Shown here in pieces: positions 1-10,327 of a stretch of DNA of 64,000 bases. The notes beneath the pieces are model-generated. The model ran no database searches and was not told where the DNA came from. It saw nothing but the letters and a program-made list of their open reading frames with translations. The stretch covers positions 1 through 64,000 of the forward strand of contig JBGANS010000006.1 of assembly GCA_044222195.1 (NCBI GenBank), written 5' to 3'. How positions within the stretch are numbered: position 1 is the first letter of the stretch; each line of letters begins with the position of its first letter. The position numbers were made by a program, and so were the translations under genes. Source of the stretch: JAHBXE01 sp044222195 (GTDB taxonomy: Bacteria; Planctomycetota; Phycisphaerae; Phycisphaerales; UBA1924).

Positions 1-432
1 GTTGCCGTACCCCGCCAGGTTGCTGCTGGTGGGGGGGAAGATGAAGTGGATGTTGGCCACGACGCTGACGATGTTGGTGTTCCGCATGTTGCGGAAGTCG
101 ATCTGGTCGGCGATTCCCAAGGCGCCCTGGGCGTTGGAGCCGCTGTCACCGATGACCAGCCGCGTGAAGTTGCCCGCGGGCAGGACGTTGGTGATGTTGA
201 TCGAGAAGCCGGCGTAGGCCGAGACGATGCCGTTGTAGATCGCGGTCCTGAGGTTCGCAAGGTCGGCGGGGACCAAGCCAGGGAACTGAGCGGTGCTGAG
301 GGCGGTGATGTTCCCCTGAGGTGTGCCGTTGAAGCCGGCGAAGTCGACGTAGACCGTGCCGCCAATCTGGCCAAAGGCCGCGGTGCCACTGAGGGCAGCG
401 AGCAAGCACGCAACGGAACGAACAGTCTTCAT
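1..432 (-). CDS. Exported protein, 3' end cut by window edge
   Basis: An uninterrupted reading frame of 144 codons runs from ATG at 432 off the left edge. The start has a clear ribosome binding site (AGGAGG, about 5 bases upstream). The first 22 residues (MKTVRSVACLLAALSGTAAF) are a signal peptide, cleaved probably after FGQ. The mature part begins with a beta-rich stretch (GGTVYVDFAGFNGT) and later has AYAGFSINITN and a Gly/Ser-rich turn. This recalls the 'YxxFxVNVT' region in front of the catalytic site of exported planctomycete metalloprotease-like proteins, but no zinc motif lies in the visible part, so I leave the function open. Confidence 0.75.
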   Translation of the reverse strand, partial: MKTVRSVACLLAALSGTAAFGQIGGTVYVDFAGFNGTPQGNITALSTAQFPGLVPADLANLRTAIYNGIVSAYAGFSINITNVLPAGNFTRLVIGDSGSNAQGALGIADQIDFRNMRNTNIVSVVANIHFIFPPTSSNLAGYGN

Positions 433-701
433 GGAATCCTCCTACGTCTTCTCACGACCGTGATCGCGGCGAGACCCACGGGTATTCCCAAATCTGGGAC
501 CCTCTCGGGCGGCCTCGGTCTTGTCTCTCGGGGGATAGTGGACCAAGGTGCGCGGTGTTTGTCAAAGGCTCCCCTCCACCGGATTCCGCTCATGGGTGGA
601 ACAGTCGGCGGGTCTGGCGCGTCACACCGGAGTCTCGGTGGCGTTTCCTGGCGAGAAACCGACGTTGTTCGCTTGTTGTCAGTACCAAAGGTGCGAGCGA
701 A

Positions 702-2141
702 ATGTGGATCTTTGCGGCGGCCATCATCGGCGCGGCCTTCGGATCAGCCGCCGTGGTCAAGGGACTTCGGGGTCGAAGGATCGATGACCACCCAACTTGT
801 CGTCGGTGCCGCTTTGACCTGATCGGGAATTCGCCGCGGACGGCGGCGGAACCCAGGTGCCCGGAGTGCGGGCGATTGCTGTCCCCCGCCCGGGCAATCC
901 GAGTGGGAAACCGGCGACGACAAGTCGCGCTCATGGTGATCGGTTTGCTCATTGCGATAACCGCCGTTGTGGTAGGCGGAACTATCGCGTGGAACAGGAC
1001 CACGGCTTCCGAATGGAACTCGCTCAAACCAACCTGGTGGGTTTGTAGACAACTTCGTTCGCTTGATGCGGTGACCAACAGTGTGGCGGCCTTTGAGCTG
1101 CTGGACCGTTTGGACGATGCGAAAGTCAGCAAGGAACGAGCATTGGGGCTGACGGAGGACTATTTGCAAGAGCAAGCGTTCCTGCGCGCTCAGGAACAGC
1201 CAGCCGGTGTAGAGCAATCGGCACGGCGCGAGTTGAGAGTTCAGCGGCTCCGACAGTGGAGGCTCGTGGTGAGCGCGATCATCCGGTTTGGGCTCGTGGA
1301 ACCCGATCAGGTTGTAAGACTTCTGGAAGGGAACTTTCGGCTCGATGTCAGTCACCGTCCGTCGGCGGCCTCGGGCGGGAACATTCCGTTGAAGTGGGAA
1401 GCGGAAGCAGTCCTCGACCTGCATGGTAGTGGTGACCCGCTGAGATACCTCAACAGCGGGGCCAAGTGGGTATGCCACCTTGAATCGGTGTCCGCCGCGG
1501 GGAAGCCGCTGCGCTGCCAAGATCGCAATGCGAAAGACGATTACCACGCCGCCGACAGACAGTGGGGCGGCTGTGACCTGGATGTGTCGCTGCCGCCCGG
1601 GGACTACCCGTTGACGTTGACCTGGCGGTTTGACGTGTTTTGCCCGGAGGGTGACGATTCGCCCGCGAAGTCGGTCGTTCAAGAGACTCACTCATCGCTG
1701 AAGGTCTTGGAACCCGGCGCTCCGGCGGTTGTGATCTGCATGAACGAGGAGTTTGCAGAACCCCTGGTGAGTCGAATCCGCATCTCGGAGGCCTTTGTCG
1801 AGTCTTTCAAGGAAGAGCAGTTGATCCGGTTCTTCTTTCGGGCCCAGCACCTGCCCGTTCCGGTGGTCGGCAGTGTCCAGCTCGGTTGGGAAGGAGTTGC
1901 AATCGATGCAGGCCGCATCTGCGTGAGCTCTGAAAATGAGAGCGATTGCTCAGACGGAGGCACATTTGAGGTGACTGTCGCCAGCGGGGTGCTTGTGCCG
2001 CGGACACTCACGGTCTCAATCATCCCGGACCCCACGTTCGCCGCCCGCGAAACGGCCGTCACAAGGATGTGGGGTAAGACGATTGAGATTGGGAACGTGG
2101 AGATTGAACACAGAGACCTGAGGCCTCGCGTCCCTCGGTGA
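702..2141 (+). CDS. Zinc-ribbon membrane protein, unknown function
   Basis: 479 residues from ATG 702, chosen because the protein then starts with a membrane segment and has AAAGGTG upstream; in-frame upstream starts give unlikely sequence. Order: membrane segment (about 2-19), a four-cysteine ribbon (Cys33, Cys36, Cys53, Cys56 in CRRCRFDLIGN...CPECG), a basic linker, a second membrane segment (about 76-95) and a large soluble part with a coiled region followed by beta-rich sequence. The ribbon with FDL-x-G is a recurrent planctomycete module; the partial gene at the right end of this window has the same one. The function is unknown. Transcription probably ends at the hairpin at 2161. Confidence 0.7.
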   Translation: MWIFAAAIIGAAFGSAAVVKGLRGRRIDDHPTCRRCRFDLIGNSPRTAAEPRCPECGRLLSPARAIRVGNRRRQVALMVIGLLIAITAVVVGGTIAWNRTTASEWNSLKPTWWVCRQLRSLDAVTNSVAAFELLDRLDDAKVSKERALGLTEDYLQEQAFLRAQEQPAGVEQSARRELRVQRLRQWRLVVSAIIRFGLVEPDQVVRLLEGNFRLDVSHRPSAASGGNIPLKWEAEAVLDLHGSGDPLRYLNSGAKWVCHLESVSAAGKPLRCQDRNAKDDYHAADRQWGGCDLDVSLPPGDYPLTLTWRFDVFCPEGDDSPAKSVVQETHSSLKVLEPGAPAVVICMNEEFAEPLVSRIRISEAFVESFKEEQLIRFFFRAQHLPVPVVGSVQLGWEGVAIDAGRICVSSENESDCSDGGTFEVTVASGVLVPRTLTVSIIPDPTFAARETAVTRMWGKTIEIGNVEIEHRDLRPRVPR

Positions 2142-2160
2142 ATACCTGGAAAAAAGACAA

Positions 2161-2182
2161 CGCCCATCCTCGCGGATGGGCG
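2161..2182. terminator. Bidirectional terminator
   Basis: A perfect 9-bp stem (CGCCCATCC / GGATGGGCG) with a 4-base loop. It is followed by CTGTTTTC on the plus strand and, read the other way, by TTGTCTTTTTT. It lies between the plus-strand zinc-ribbon gene and the minus-strand 16S gene, so it can end both transcripts. Confidence 0.8.
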
Positions 2183-2324
2183 CTGTTTTCAAGATCGAAA
2201 ACAGTCGGGATTCTGACGATGCGGCCGTTACCAGCCGCGGTCTCTGGTTTCTCGCGAAACCAGAACAAGAGTGCACTGACAGTATCCGATTCGGATTGCT
2301 CCGAGGTTCGGACCTAAGGAAATC

Positions 2325-3757
<1,433 letters not shown>

Positions 3758-3766
3758 TGTTGACTT

Positions 3767-3803
3767 CTCTCACACCCAAACCGGGGGGGCCCGGATGTGA
3801 GAG
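3767..3803 (-). other. Hairpin in rRNA leader
   Basis: An 8-bp perfect stem (CTCTCACA / TGTGAGAG) closes a GC-rich loop just upstream of the mature 16S 5' end. In this place it could be a processing stem or a leader structure. There is no T-run, so a terminator is unlikely. Confidence 0.45.
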
Positions 3804-4110
3804 CGATCTTCAAAGAAGGTCTGCCTGTCATAAAACACCTCGAACAGCCCACCTTGCGGTGAGGTACTCGAGGCCGGTCATCATCGCATCCGTCTTTTGG
3901 ACGAATGCTCAGATCCGCGGGATGGCAAATCCCGCGATTTTCGCTGACATTCACCGGCGACACGTGTGTGACGACGCATCGCCGGACACGAGAATGCCAA
4001 CCGATCGAGCTGTGAACCTCGATCGAGTTGTGGTCCGGTATGGACCTGGATAAGCCCTGCCCGCTCCCAACCGGGAGCCCGTCGTGCCGACGGTGGCAGA
4101 ACCGCACATT

Positions 4111-4140
4111 CTCGTAGAATCCCAACTGTTCACTTGTCAA
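4111..4140 (-). promoter_or_regulatory. Probable 16S rRNA promoter
   Basis: Read on the minus strand: TTGACA (4140-4135), an 18-base spacer, then TACGAG (4116-4111), which continues as TACGAGAAT. The -35 matches the sigma-70 consensus fully and the -10 is weak. The roughly 350 bases from here to the 16S gene (3758-4110) hold no gene; they contain GC-rich inverted repeats (for example near 3919-3938 and 4062-4080) that suit a folded rRNA leader. Nothing else is seen in 4141-4299. Confidence 0.55.
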
Positions 4141-4299
4141 TGATGCCGTCCGGATCACGGGACCTGCCCGCATCCGAACTCCCTGAACGTGAAGTTCAAG
4201 TTCCACAAGGCTTCCCGAGTGGCAGAGGGAAGTGTACCACCCTCCACCTCTCGGTCAAGGAAACGCGCGCACCAGTTTTACTTCACTTTTCTCAAGCCC

Positions 4300-5178
4300 T
4301 TACCCCCTCCCGACCTCAGGAGTCACCCCTACCACCGCCGTCCACATCCTTCCCTCATCCTTGTCCCCCAAGCCCTTACGACTCTCCTGAATCGCCCGGC
4401 ACGCCGCCGTCAGCGTCGCCCGGCTCGTCGTCACATCGTCCACCACGATCACATTCCAGCCGGCCAATTCTGCGCCCGCCTTCGCCCGCATCACCCCGGC
4501 CACGTTTCCTCGCCGCCGACCCGCCGGCTGCCTCGATTGGGCCGGGCCGTGCCGCCTCTGCAGCGCGCACACCACCGGGATTCCCAGCACAGCCCCCGCT
4601 CCACGAGCGATCACCGCCGAATGGTCAATCCCCCTCTTCAGCCGCCGCGGCAGCGAAATCGGTACCGGCACCAGCACCGTTCTCTCCCGCACCAGCCCCT
4701 CCGCCTCGATCACCGGGGCGAGCGCTTCGCCGAGCAGCCGACCCAGGTCATCCCCCAGTCTCCGCCACCGCGTGAACTTCACCTCCAGCACCATCTGCCG
4801 CAACAGCCCCGAAAATGCGCCCAGGCGGACCATCCGCTCCCACGGCAGCTTCCTCCGGCGGCACGTTCCGCATCCGGTGTCGTCCGCCTCGTGCATTCCC
4901 ACCGTCGCCCCGCAGCGCCGGCAATAGCCAAGCGGACCATCCGGCGCCCACTCCGCTTCCGCCATGCGAACCCGCAAGGGCGGCGTATCCAATCCAAACC
5001 ACGTTCGCTCAATATCAAGCAACGCCGTGCGGATGCGTGAACCCGGGCCCGGCCCGGCCACGCGGGCCTTCACATGCTCTCGAAGACCGACCTTCTCCGC
5101 CCGAGAGATCGCCGAGGCGTTCACTTCCGCCGGTCCGGGGGGCCACACAAACTTGCCACCGTCGTTCCCCACGAGCAC
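4300..5178 (-). CDS. ComF-family phosphoribosyltransferase-like protein
   Basis: 292 residues from GTG at 5178, two bases after the mcsB stop (which is preceded by TAGGAG-type sequence). A four-cysteine zinc ribbon (CRRC ... CGTCRRR) precedes a type I phosphoribosyltransferase domain. In that domain VPVPISLPRRLKRGIDHS and the PRPP-loop-like VIVVDDVTTSRATL are the standard ComF landmarks (the family usually reads RGFNQ where this reads RGIDHS). ComF proteins are tied to DNA uptake in some bacteria, but the biochemical role is not settled. It is last in the mcsA-mcsB-comF operon; the N-terminal 50 residues are atypical. Confidence 0.85.
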   Translation of the reverse strand: MLVGNDGGKFVWPPGPAEVNASAISRAEKVGLREHVKARVAGPGPGSRIRTALLDIERTWFGLDTPPLRVRMAEAEWAPDGPLGYCRRCGATVGMHEADDTGCGTCRRRKLPWERMVRLGAFSGLLRQMVLEVKFTRWRRLGDDLGRLLGEALAPVIEAEGLVRERTVLVPVPISLPRRLKRGIDHSAVIARGAGAVLGIPVVCALQRRHGPAQSRQPAGRRRGNVAGVMRAKAGAELAGWNVIVVDDVTTSRATLTAACRAIQESRKGLGDKDEGRMWTAVVGVTPEVGRG

Positions 5179-5180
5179 TC

Positions 5181-6284
5181 CTACTTCGGAGTCAGTCTCG
5201 CCCGCATCGTCTCCGCCCTCACGACCCGCCGCTCATCCTGGGTGAGCTCCCGACCGGCCAGGAGTTGCAGATGCCCGGGTTGCGTCAGCAGCATCAGGTG
5301 GTTCACCGTCTGGTGCGTCACGTGCCCGATCAACCCGGTCACCACACCCACTCGGACCAGGCTCAGGTGCTGCATCGACTCCTCGGTCGTCATCAGCCGC
5401 GCGTGGCACAGCATGCCCAGCGCCCGGTGCACCGCATCCTCAAAGTCGTGCTTGCGCCGAGTCAGCAGCGTCCGCCGCGCCGCACGTTCATACTCAATCA
5501 CCCGCGGCAGAATCTCCTGCTCCAGCTCGTGAAGCAGCACCTTCTCCGCCTTGCCGAGCGTCGTCTGGTTCGAGATCTGGTAGAAGTCGCCGGCCGCCTC
5601 CGACCCCTCGCCGTAAAAGCCCCGCACCGCCAGCGACATGTCCGCCGCGGCACGTTTGACCTTGTCGATGTTCCCCATCAGCCGAAGCCCCGGCAGGTGC
5701 AGCATCACCGACAGCCGAAGGCCCGTCCCCACGTTGGTAGGGCACGCGCACAGGTACCCAAATCGCGGCGAAAAAGCGAAGTCCAGCCCCGATTCCAGGG
5801 CATCATCCACGCCGTCCGCCACGCCCAGCGCCGCGGCCAGGTCCAGCCCCGAACGGATCGCCTGGATCCTCAGGTGGTCCTCTTCATTGACCATCACCGA
5901 GACCCGCTCATCCGGAAATGTCACCGCCACCGCCCGCGGCTCTTCAACCCCGCCCGTCCCGGTCGATTGCTTCCCCTTCGCGTGCTGCTGGCTGATCAGG
6001 TGACGCTCGACCAGCAGTGTTCGTTCCATCGCCGGCGTCCGGTGCAAGTCGTGCCACGACACCGAACTCCCGATCGGCACCCTCTCAAGCTGCCCGCGGC
6101 AGGCCTCCATCACTTTCGCCCGTTGCGGCCTCTGGGCCCGATTCACAAACGGAATCCCGGCAAGGTTCCGCGCCAGCCGCACCCGCGAAGACATCACCAC
6201 ATCCGCGCAGTTGCCCTCGCCCCGAAGCCACTCCGTGAGCAACTCGGGGTCGGGCCGTCCGGGGTGTCGTGGCGTGTCAGTCAT
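5181..6284 (-). CDS. mcsB: Protein-arginine kinase McsB
   Basis: 367 residues, ATP:guanido phosphotransferase family. Landmarks are SSRVRLARNLAGIPF near the N-terminus, the nucleotide-site segment VMVNEEDHLRIQ, and the McsB-specific CPTNVGTGLRLSVMLHLP. The length fits bacterial McsB (about 355). McsB phosphorylates arginine on proteins; in Bacillus pArg marks clients for ClpCP. It starts 3 bases after the mcsA stop (TGAGCG then ATG), so the two are probably translationally coupled. No ctsR or clpC lies next to it here, unlike the Firmicute operon. Confidence 0.93.
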   Translation of the reverse strand: MTDTPRHPGRPDPELLTEWLRGEGNCADVVMSSRVRLARNLAGIPFVNRAQRPQRAKVMEACRGQLERVPIGSSVSWHDLHRTPAMERTLLVERHLISQQHAKGKQSTGTGGVEEPRAVAVTFPDERVSVMVNEEDHLRIQAIRSGLDLAAALGVADGVDDALESGLDFAFSPRFGYLCACPTNVGTGLRLSVMLHLPGLRLMGNIDKVKRAAADMSLAVRGFYGEGSEAAGDFYQISNQTTLGKAEKVLLHELEQEILPRVIEYERAARRTLLTRRKHDFEDAVHRALGMLCHARLMTTEESMQHLSLVRVGVVTGLIGHVTHQTVNHLMLLTQPGHLQLLAGRELTQDERRVVRAETMRARLTPK

Positions 6285-6287
6285 CGC

Positions 6288-6938
6288 TCAATCCGTCTGC
6301 GCCTGGCCCGTCGCCGGGGGAGGAGTGGGGGAGTGCGGAGGCCCACTCGACGGCGAAGGTGCGTGCCTCGCCGCCAGCTCGGTCAGCCGGCGCAACTCAT
6401 CCCGAATCGCCGCGGCCCGTTCGTATTGCTCCGCCTGCACCGCTTCATCAAGTTGCTTGCGGAGGGCGGTGATCTTGCTCGCTCTCTGGGCGGCCTCACC
6501 CAGCACCGCCTCCGCCGCCCTGGCCGGTCCGGTGGGCAACACGCCCGAGAGCGCCCGCCTGGGAATCTTGCCCACATGATGGGTCCCGCCTTCATGCGCC
6601 CGTTCCAGAAGCGGCCCGAGTTGCGGCTCAAAAGCCTTGTAACAGTCGGGGCATCCCAGCAGCCCGGACTGGCGAAACTCCGGGTACGTCGTGCCGCACG
6701 TCGCGCACGAAGTTGTCTTGGCCGGTTCAGCCTTGGGCTTGGCACCCGGCGGAGTCTTGGTCCCCGGCGCCGATTGCTCGAGCATCTTCTCGATCATCTC
6801 GGGGACCGACATGCCCGCCTGAACCGCGATCCCCTCGTTGCGGGCGCACTTCTCGCAGAGGTGCCGTTCCACCCGCTTGCCGTTAACCACGCGCAGCTCG
6901 TGAACCGTCGCCTCCGAATCACACTGCTCGCACTTCAT
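6288..6938 (-). CDS. mcsA: McsA-like zinc protein with UVR motif
   Basis: 216 residues. Two CxxC pairs near the N-terminus (CEQC, CEKC) and two in the middle (CATC, CPDC) form zinc modules. A UVR motif (EQYERAAAIRDELRRL) sits near residues 165-180, and the tail is Pro/Ser-rich. This is the architecture of McsA, the activator of McsB, and the neighbour supports it. First gene of a three-gene operon; the region 6939-7006 upstream should hold its promoter. Confidence 0.9.
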   Translation of the reverse strand: MKCEQCDSEATVHELRVVNGKRVERHLCEKCARNEGIAVQAGMSVPEMIEKMLEQSAPGTKTPPGAKPKAEPAKTTSCATCGTTYPEFRQSGLLGCPDCYKAFEPQLGPLLERAHEGGTHHVGKIPRRALSGVLPTGPARAAEAVLGEAAQRASKITALRKQLDEAVQAEQYERAAAIRDELRRLTELAARHAPSPSSGPPHSPTPPPATGQAQTD

Positions 6939-7006
6939 GAGCCCGTTTCCTCGCTCGACAAGTCTAGTAACCCGGCGAAGCGCGCACAGCCATGCAACAC
7001 CTCTCC

Positions 7007-7039
7007 AAAAAACAACGCGGCCCGGGAAGTCCCGGGCCG
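7007..7039 (-). terminator. Terminator after rpmB
   Basis: Stem GGCCCGGG (7019-7026) / CCCGGGCC (7031-7038), loop of 4. Read on the minus strand it is followed by GCGTTGTTTTTT. It ends the rpmB transcript and separates it from mcsA. Confidence 0.85.
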
Positions 7040-7068
7040 GAGTGAGTTCCGATGGAAGCGGTCAGTTC

Positions 7069-7344
7069 TTAGTGCCCGCCGCCCTTGGTCTGGCGGGTAT
7101 ACCCGTACTTGCGCTTCAGGGCCTTGGTCACCATCCCCGACCGGATCGCCCGGGTGGAAACCTTGATCCTCTTCTGGCCGCCATCAACGACCGCCACAAC
7201 CTCTTGAAGGTTGGGCTTGAACGTCCGGGGGCTGATCCCGGTCGGCTTCAGGCCGAAGCCGCCCTTGGTAATGGCCTGACCGTGCCACGCACGCATCTTG
7301 CCAAACTTGGTCTTCTTTCCGGTGTAGTAGCACTCGTACGGCAT
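7069..7344 (-). CDS. rpmB: 50S ribosomal protein L28
   Basis: 91 residues from ATG 7344 (MPYECYYTGKKT), preceded by GAGGTG at the right distance; an in-frame TTG 12 bases earlier is less likely because it would use the binding site as coding sequence. The body has the L28 landmarks: TGKKTKFGK, the basic FKPNLQEV strand and the VSTRAIRSGMV segment. It is part of the large ribosomal subunit. Single-gene transcript with its own terminator. Confidence 0.93.
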   Translation of the reverse strand: MPYECYYTGKKTKFGKMRAWHGQAITKGGFGLKPTGISPRTFKPNLQEVVAVVDGGQKRIKVSTRAIRSGMVTKALKRKYGYTRQTKGGGH

Positions 7345-7434
7345 GGGGCACCTCAATTGGGCCCAGAGTTTAGGCCGGCGCCGGGCGGGGGCAAGAAGGC
7401 CGGGAATTCTCTCGGTTTCCGGCTCAGTTTCCGC

Positions 7435-8772
7435 TCACCGACACCCCCCGGCGTAACTGTCAATGAAGCACTGAAAGTCCTCAACCGTCAGCCGCGGCTG
7501 GCCGGTAGAGCCGTCGCAGTTGGCGTACGAATCCCCGGCTGACCACGCGTTGATAAAGCACATGAAGTCGTTGGCCGTCAGTTGTGGCAGGCTCGTGCTT
7601 CCATCGCAGTTGGCGTAACACGGGCCGCCGGGCACGTAGAGCCAGGTCCCGGGGCTACGAACTTCTTCGCACCCGTTTCCCACCATCGCCCAATACGACC
7701 CTCGATCTGCCGGGGTAACTGACTCGACCCGAAGAACCGGCGTGTTCGCCCCCGATACGTTGCCGCCATTGGTCAACAACTCGCTGTTGTGATACCAGTG
7801 ATAGGTCGGAGTTCCTGTCGTCGTCGCGACGACCGTCATCTCGGCCGTCTCCCCGGGGTAGAGCTGCAGTTGGATCGGCAACTGCGCCACGACCACCGGT
7901 GTGACCGTCCCGGCTCCGTTCCACTCCCAGATCGACCCCTCGCTGCTGTACGAGAACACGCCCATGATTCCCAGGCCGCGCCCCGCATCAAAGACCAACT
8001 GTCCCGCACCCGGCCCTCCGGTGGTCCGCTCAACCCACGCGCCGGTTTCAGGGTCGCCCTCCCAAGTTCGTGACAGCGTCGAACCAGACCCACCCACGTG
8101 AAGCACGATCGTGTGCCTCCGCCGGTCGTACATCGCTGTCCCGCCCGCAGGCAACGGCGCATCGGGACCCCGCTTCCATCCCGTTCCATTCCAATCCCAG
8201 ACTTCCCGCCCCGACACGCTCACCCGGCCGAGCATCACCACCTTCAGCCGGTCGGAGTCATACACCATCGGGTAGTACCCGGTCGCTGGTCCTGCCCAGG
8301 AGGCCATTGTCCACGCGGCGCCGTTCCATATCCACGTCTGCCCCGGACCCGCTCCGGTCACCTGGTGAAATCGAACGACGACGCCGCGAGCCTCATCGAA
8401 CGCCAGCGAGCCCGTTCCCCAGGGACCGGTTTCTGTGATCAACCTCCACGTGAATCCATCCCACTCCCAGGTGTCGTTGAAGAGGCTCGCGCCCCCGCCG
8501 CCACCGCATTGCACGATCCGCCCTCGCATCGAGTCGAACACAACCGGGCCACCGTGCGATGGATTCCCCGCCGACAGCAGGGCAACCCAGGTTGCGCCAT
8601 TCCAGACCGACACAGATCCGGCAGACCCCACCGCCAAGACGCGCGAGTTCGTGGAATCGAACACGATCGGGCCTGGCGCACTCGCCAGGTGTGCGCTCCG
8701 CCAGATGCACGACTGCCCGTAACTCGACGCCGCACCAAGGAGCCCCACCAGAGCGGTCGCTGTGTAGCGCAT
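7435..8772 (-). CDS. Exported beta-propeller-like protein with GC-type dockerin
   Basis: 445 residues. Signal peptide MRYTATALVGLLGAASSYGQ. About residues 22-290 contain repeated blocks of the type 'VFDSxRxRVV...WEWDGxxW', a Kelch-like propeller. About 290-385 is an Ig-like region (YPGETAEMTVVATTTG ... YHW). The C-terminus is a tandem dockerin-like pair: CYANCDGST..LTANDFMCFINAW and SYANCDGST..LTVEDFQCFIDSY. Probably secreted or surface-attached; the ligand is unknown. RBS AGGGGAAG. The same tail is on the genes at 19434 and 53022. Confidence 0.85.
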   Translation of the reverse strand: MRYTATALVGLLGAASSYGQSCIWRSAHLASAPGPIVFDSTNSRVLAVGSAGSVSVWNGATWVALLSAGNPSHGGPVVFDSMRGRIVQCGGGGGASLFNDTWEWDGFTWRLITETGPWGTGSLAFDEARGVVVRFHQVTGAGPGQTWIWNGAAWTMASWAGPATGYYPMVYDSDRLKVVMLGRVSVSGREVWDWNGTGWKRGPDAPLPAGGTAMYDRRRHTIVLHVGGSGSTLSRTWEGDPETGAWVERTTGGPGAGQLVFDAGRGLGIMGVFSYSSEGSIWEWNGAGTVTPVVVAQLPIQLQLYPGETAEMTVVATTTGTPTYHWYHNSELLTNGGNVSGANTPVLRVESVTPADRGSYWAMVGNGCEEVRSPGTWLYVPGGPCYANCDGSTSLPQLTANDFMCFINAWSAGDSYANCDGSTGQPRLTVEDFQCFIDSYAGGCR

Positions 8773-8862
8773 CGGCTTCCCCTTGCCCAGAGAATATCAC
8801 CTCCCGGCCCCGTCCACAATCCCAACTAGGCAGCGAACTCGAAGGAATGCACGAACCTGTGT

Positions 8863-10287
8863 TTATCCCCCATTCATCCACGCCTCGACCACCAGCAAGT
8901 CATCACCAGCCGCCTCGCCCCGCAAGCCGGCCACTTCCGCGGCGACGGTTCGCGGCTCGCTGACCTTCCGGATCACATCACGCAGCGCCCCGACCCCCGC
9001 CGTCTTTCCCGTCTTGTCCAGCCCTTCAAACGCCCCGTCCGTAAACGCCACGACGCGCTCCCCGACGCCCAGGCGTGTCCGCTGGGCCTGCGCTTCAAAC
9101 TCTCCCCGCCCGAGCACGCCAAGCATCGGTGCGGTGGCTCCGAGGTCTTCAATCCCCTTCGCGAGCGCGACGAACGCCGGCGGATGCCCCGCGCTCGCCC
9201 ACTCCACCTCGCTCGCCGCCGGATCAAACCGCATCGCCAGCGCCGTCGCAAACACGCCGTGCAGCGCCAGGTGCTCCGCCACAAATCCGTTCAGGTCCTC
9301 GATCAGTTTCCCGGCGCCGCCCTCCGGATGTTCTGCAAAGAACCGCCGCAACTCATCGTGCAACCGGTTCACCGTCAGCGCCGCCGAGACCCCGTGTCCC
9401 GATACATCGATAATCACGATGTGCACCGCGCCCGCCGTCTCGCTCGGTGGGAACGCCAACGGCCACACAAACAAGAAGTCTCCGCCGATCGCCCGCATGG
9501 GTTCATACCGGTACCGCATCCGCACCGGCCCCTGCTCGATCTCCGGAGGAAACAGCGCCTCGTGAATCCGCCGCGCATACGACAACTCCGCCGACATATC
9601 CCCCAGCTGCGCCGCCACTTCCCGCGACCGGAACCGCTCGTCGAACTCCCGGAACCGCCAGGCGCTCCACACCGCTCCCCCGCACATCCCCGCCGCGGCC
9701 GCCACGCACTGCACCACCCCCACCATCACAGGAGGCTGTGCGATGGCCAGGATCGACACCCACGCGATGATGCACCCGGGGACGACAACCCTCGCCAGCT
9801 CTTTCCGTGACATCGGCACCAGCACCATCGCCAGCGCCGACACAAACGTCGCCGAATACACCGACATCCACGCGGCGTGGGCCCGAGCCGCCCGGCCGAT
9901 GCCGCCCTCCGGCGCCTCGAGCAACGCCGAGAATCCCTCCAGCGGCGCCGACGCCGCCGTCACGATCAATGTCAACGTGGTCACCAGCACCACCAGCCGT
10001 CGGCGGTCCGGCCTCGCCCGCAGCAGGTACACCGCCGTGAACGCGTAGAGCCCCGCCATCCCCCCATCCCAGGTAAACCCCAGCACGTTCACCGCCGAAA
10101 TCGGCTTCCCCTGCCCCCGAGCCTCCGCCCAGTCCGTGGTATCGCCCAGCAGGCTCAGCGTGAACGTCCCCAGCGCGACCAGGCAATACACCAGGGTCCG
10201 GAGCCGCAGCACTCGCGCTCGCTCGCGATCGAATCGACCTTGAAAACCGGAGTTGGATGTCGGCGTGTCAAGTGGCATCGGTCCCAC
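8863..10287 (-). CDS. Membrane PP2C (SpoIIE/RsbU-type) phosphatase
   Basis: 474 residues from GTG 10287; an in-frame ATG at 10278 is an alternative. The first 230 residues hold about six membrane segments. A short linker (about 230-260) leads into a SpoIIE-type PP2C domain with the metal-binding segments MRAIGGDFL, VIIDVSGHGVSAAL, SAGHPPAFVAL and VAFTDGAFEG. Such enzymes usually dephosphorylate anti-anti-sigma factors in partner-switching stress pathways. No partner (STAS protein or RsbW kinase) is encoded nearby, so the target is unknown. Confidence 0.87.
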   Translation of the reverse strand: MGPMPLDTPTSNSGFQGRFDRERARVLRLRTLVYCLVALGTFTLSLLGDTTDWAEARGQGKPISAVNVLGFTWDGGMAGLYAFTAVYLLRARPDRRRLVVLVTTLTLIVTAASAPLEGFSALLEAPEGGIGRAARAHAAWMSVYSATFVSALAMVLVPMSRKELARVVVPGCIIAWVSILAIAQPPVMVGVVQCVAAAAGMCGGAVWSAWRFREFDERFRSREVAAQLGDMSAELSYARRIHEALFPPEIEQGPVRMRYRYEPMRAIGGDFLFVWPLAFPPSETAGAVHIVIIDVSGHGVSAALTVNRLHDELRRFFAEHPEGGAGKLIEDLNGFVAEHLALHGVFATALAMRFDPAASEVEWASAGHPPAFVALAKGIEDLGATAPMLGVLGRGEFEAQAQRTRLGVGERVVAFTDGAFEGLDKTGKTAGVGALRDVIRKVSEPRTVAAEVAGLRGEAAGDDLLVVEAWMNGG

Positions 10288-10327
10288 CGAGAGTCACCAG
10301 CGTACTCGGGAACCCGCCGCGCCGCGT

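Noticed and set aside
4815..7166. A 783-codon plus-strand open frame over comF, mcsB and mcsA
   Set aside because: GC-rich antisense shadow, Arg/Pro/His-rich, covering three well-identified genes.
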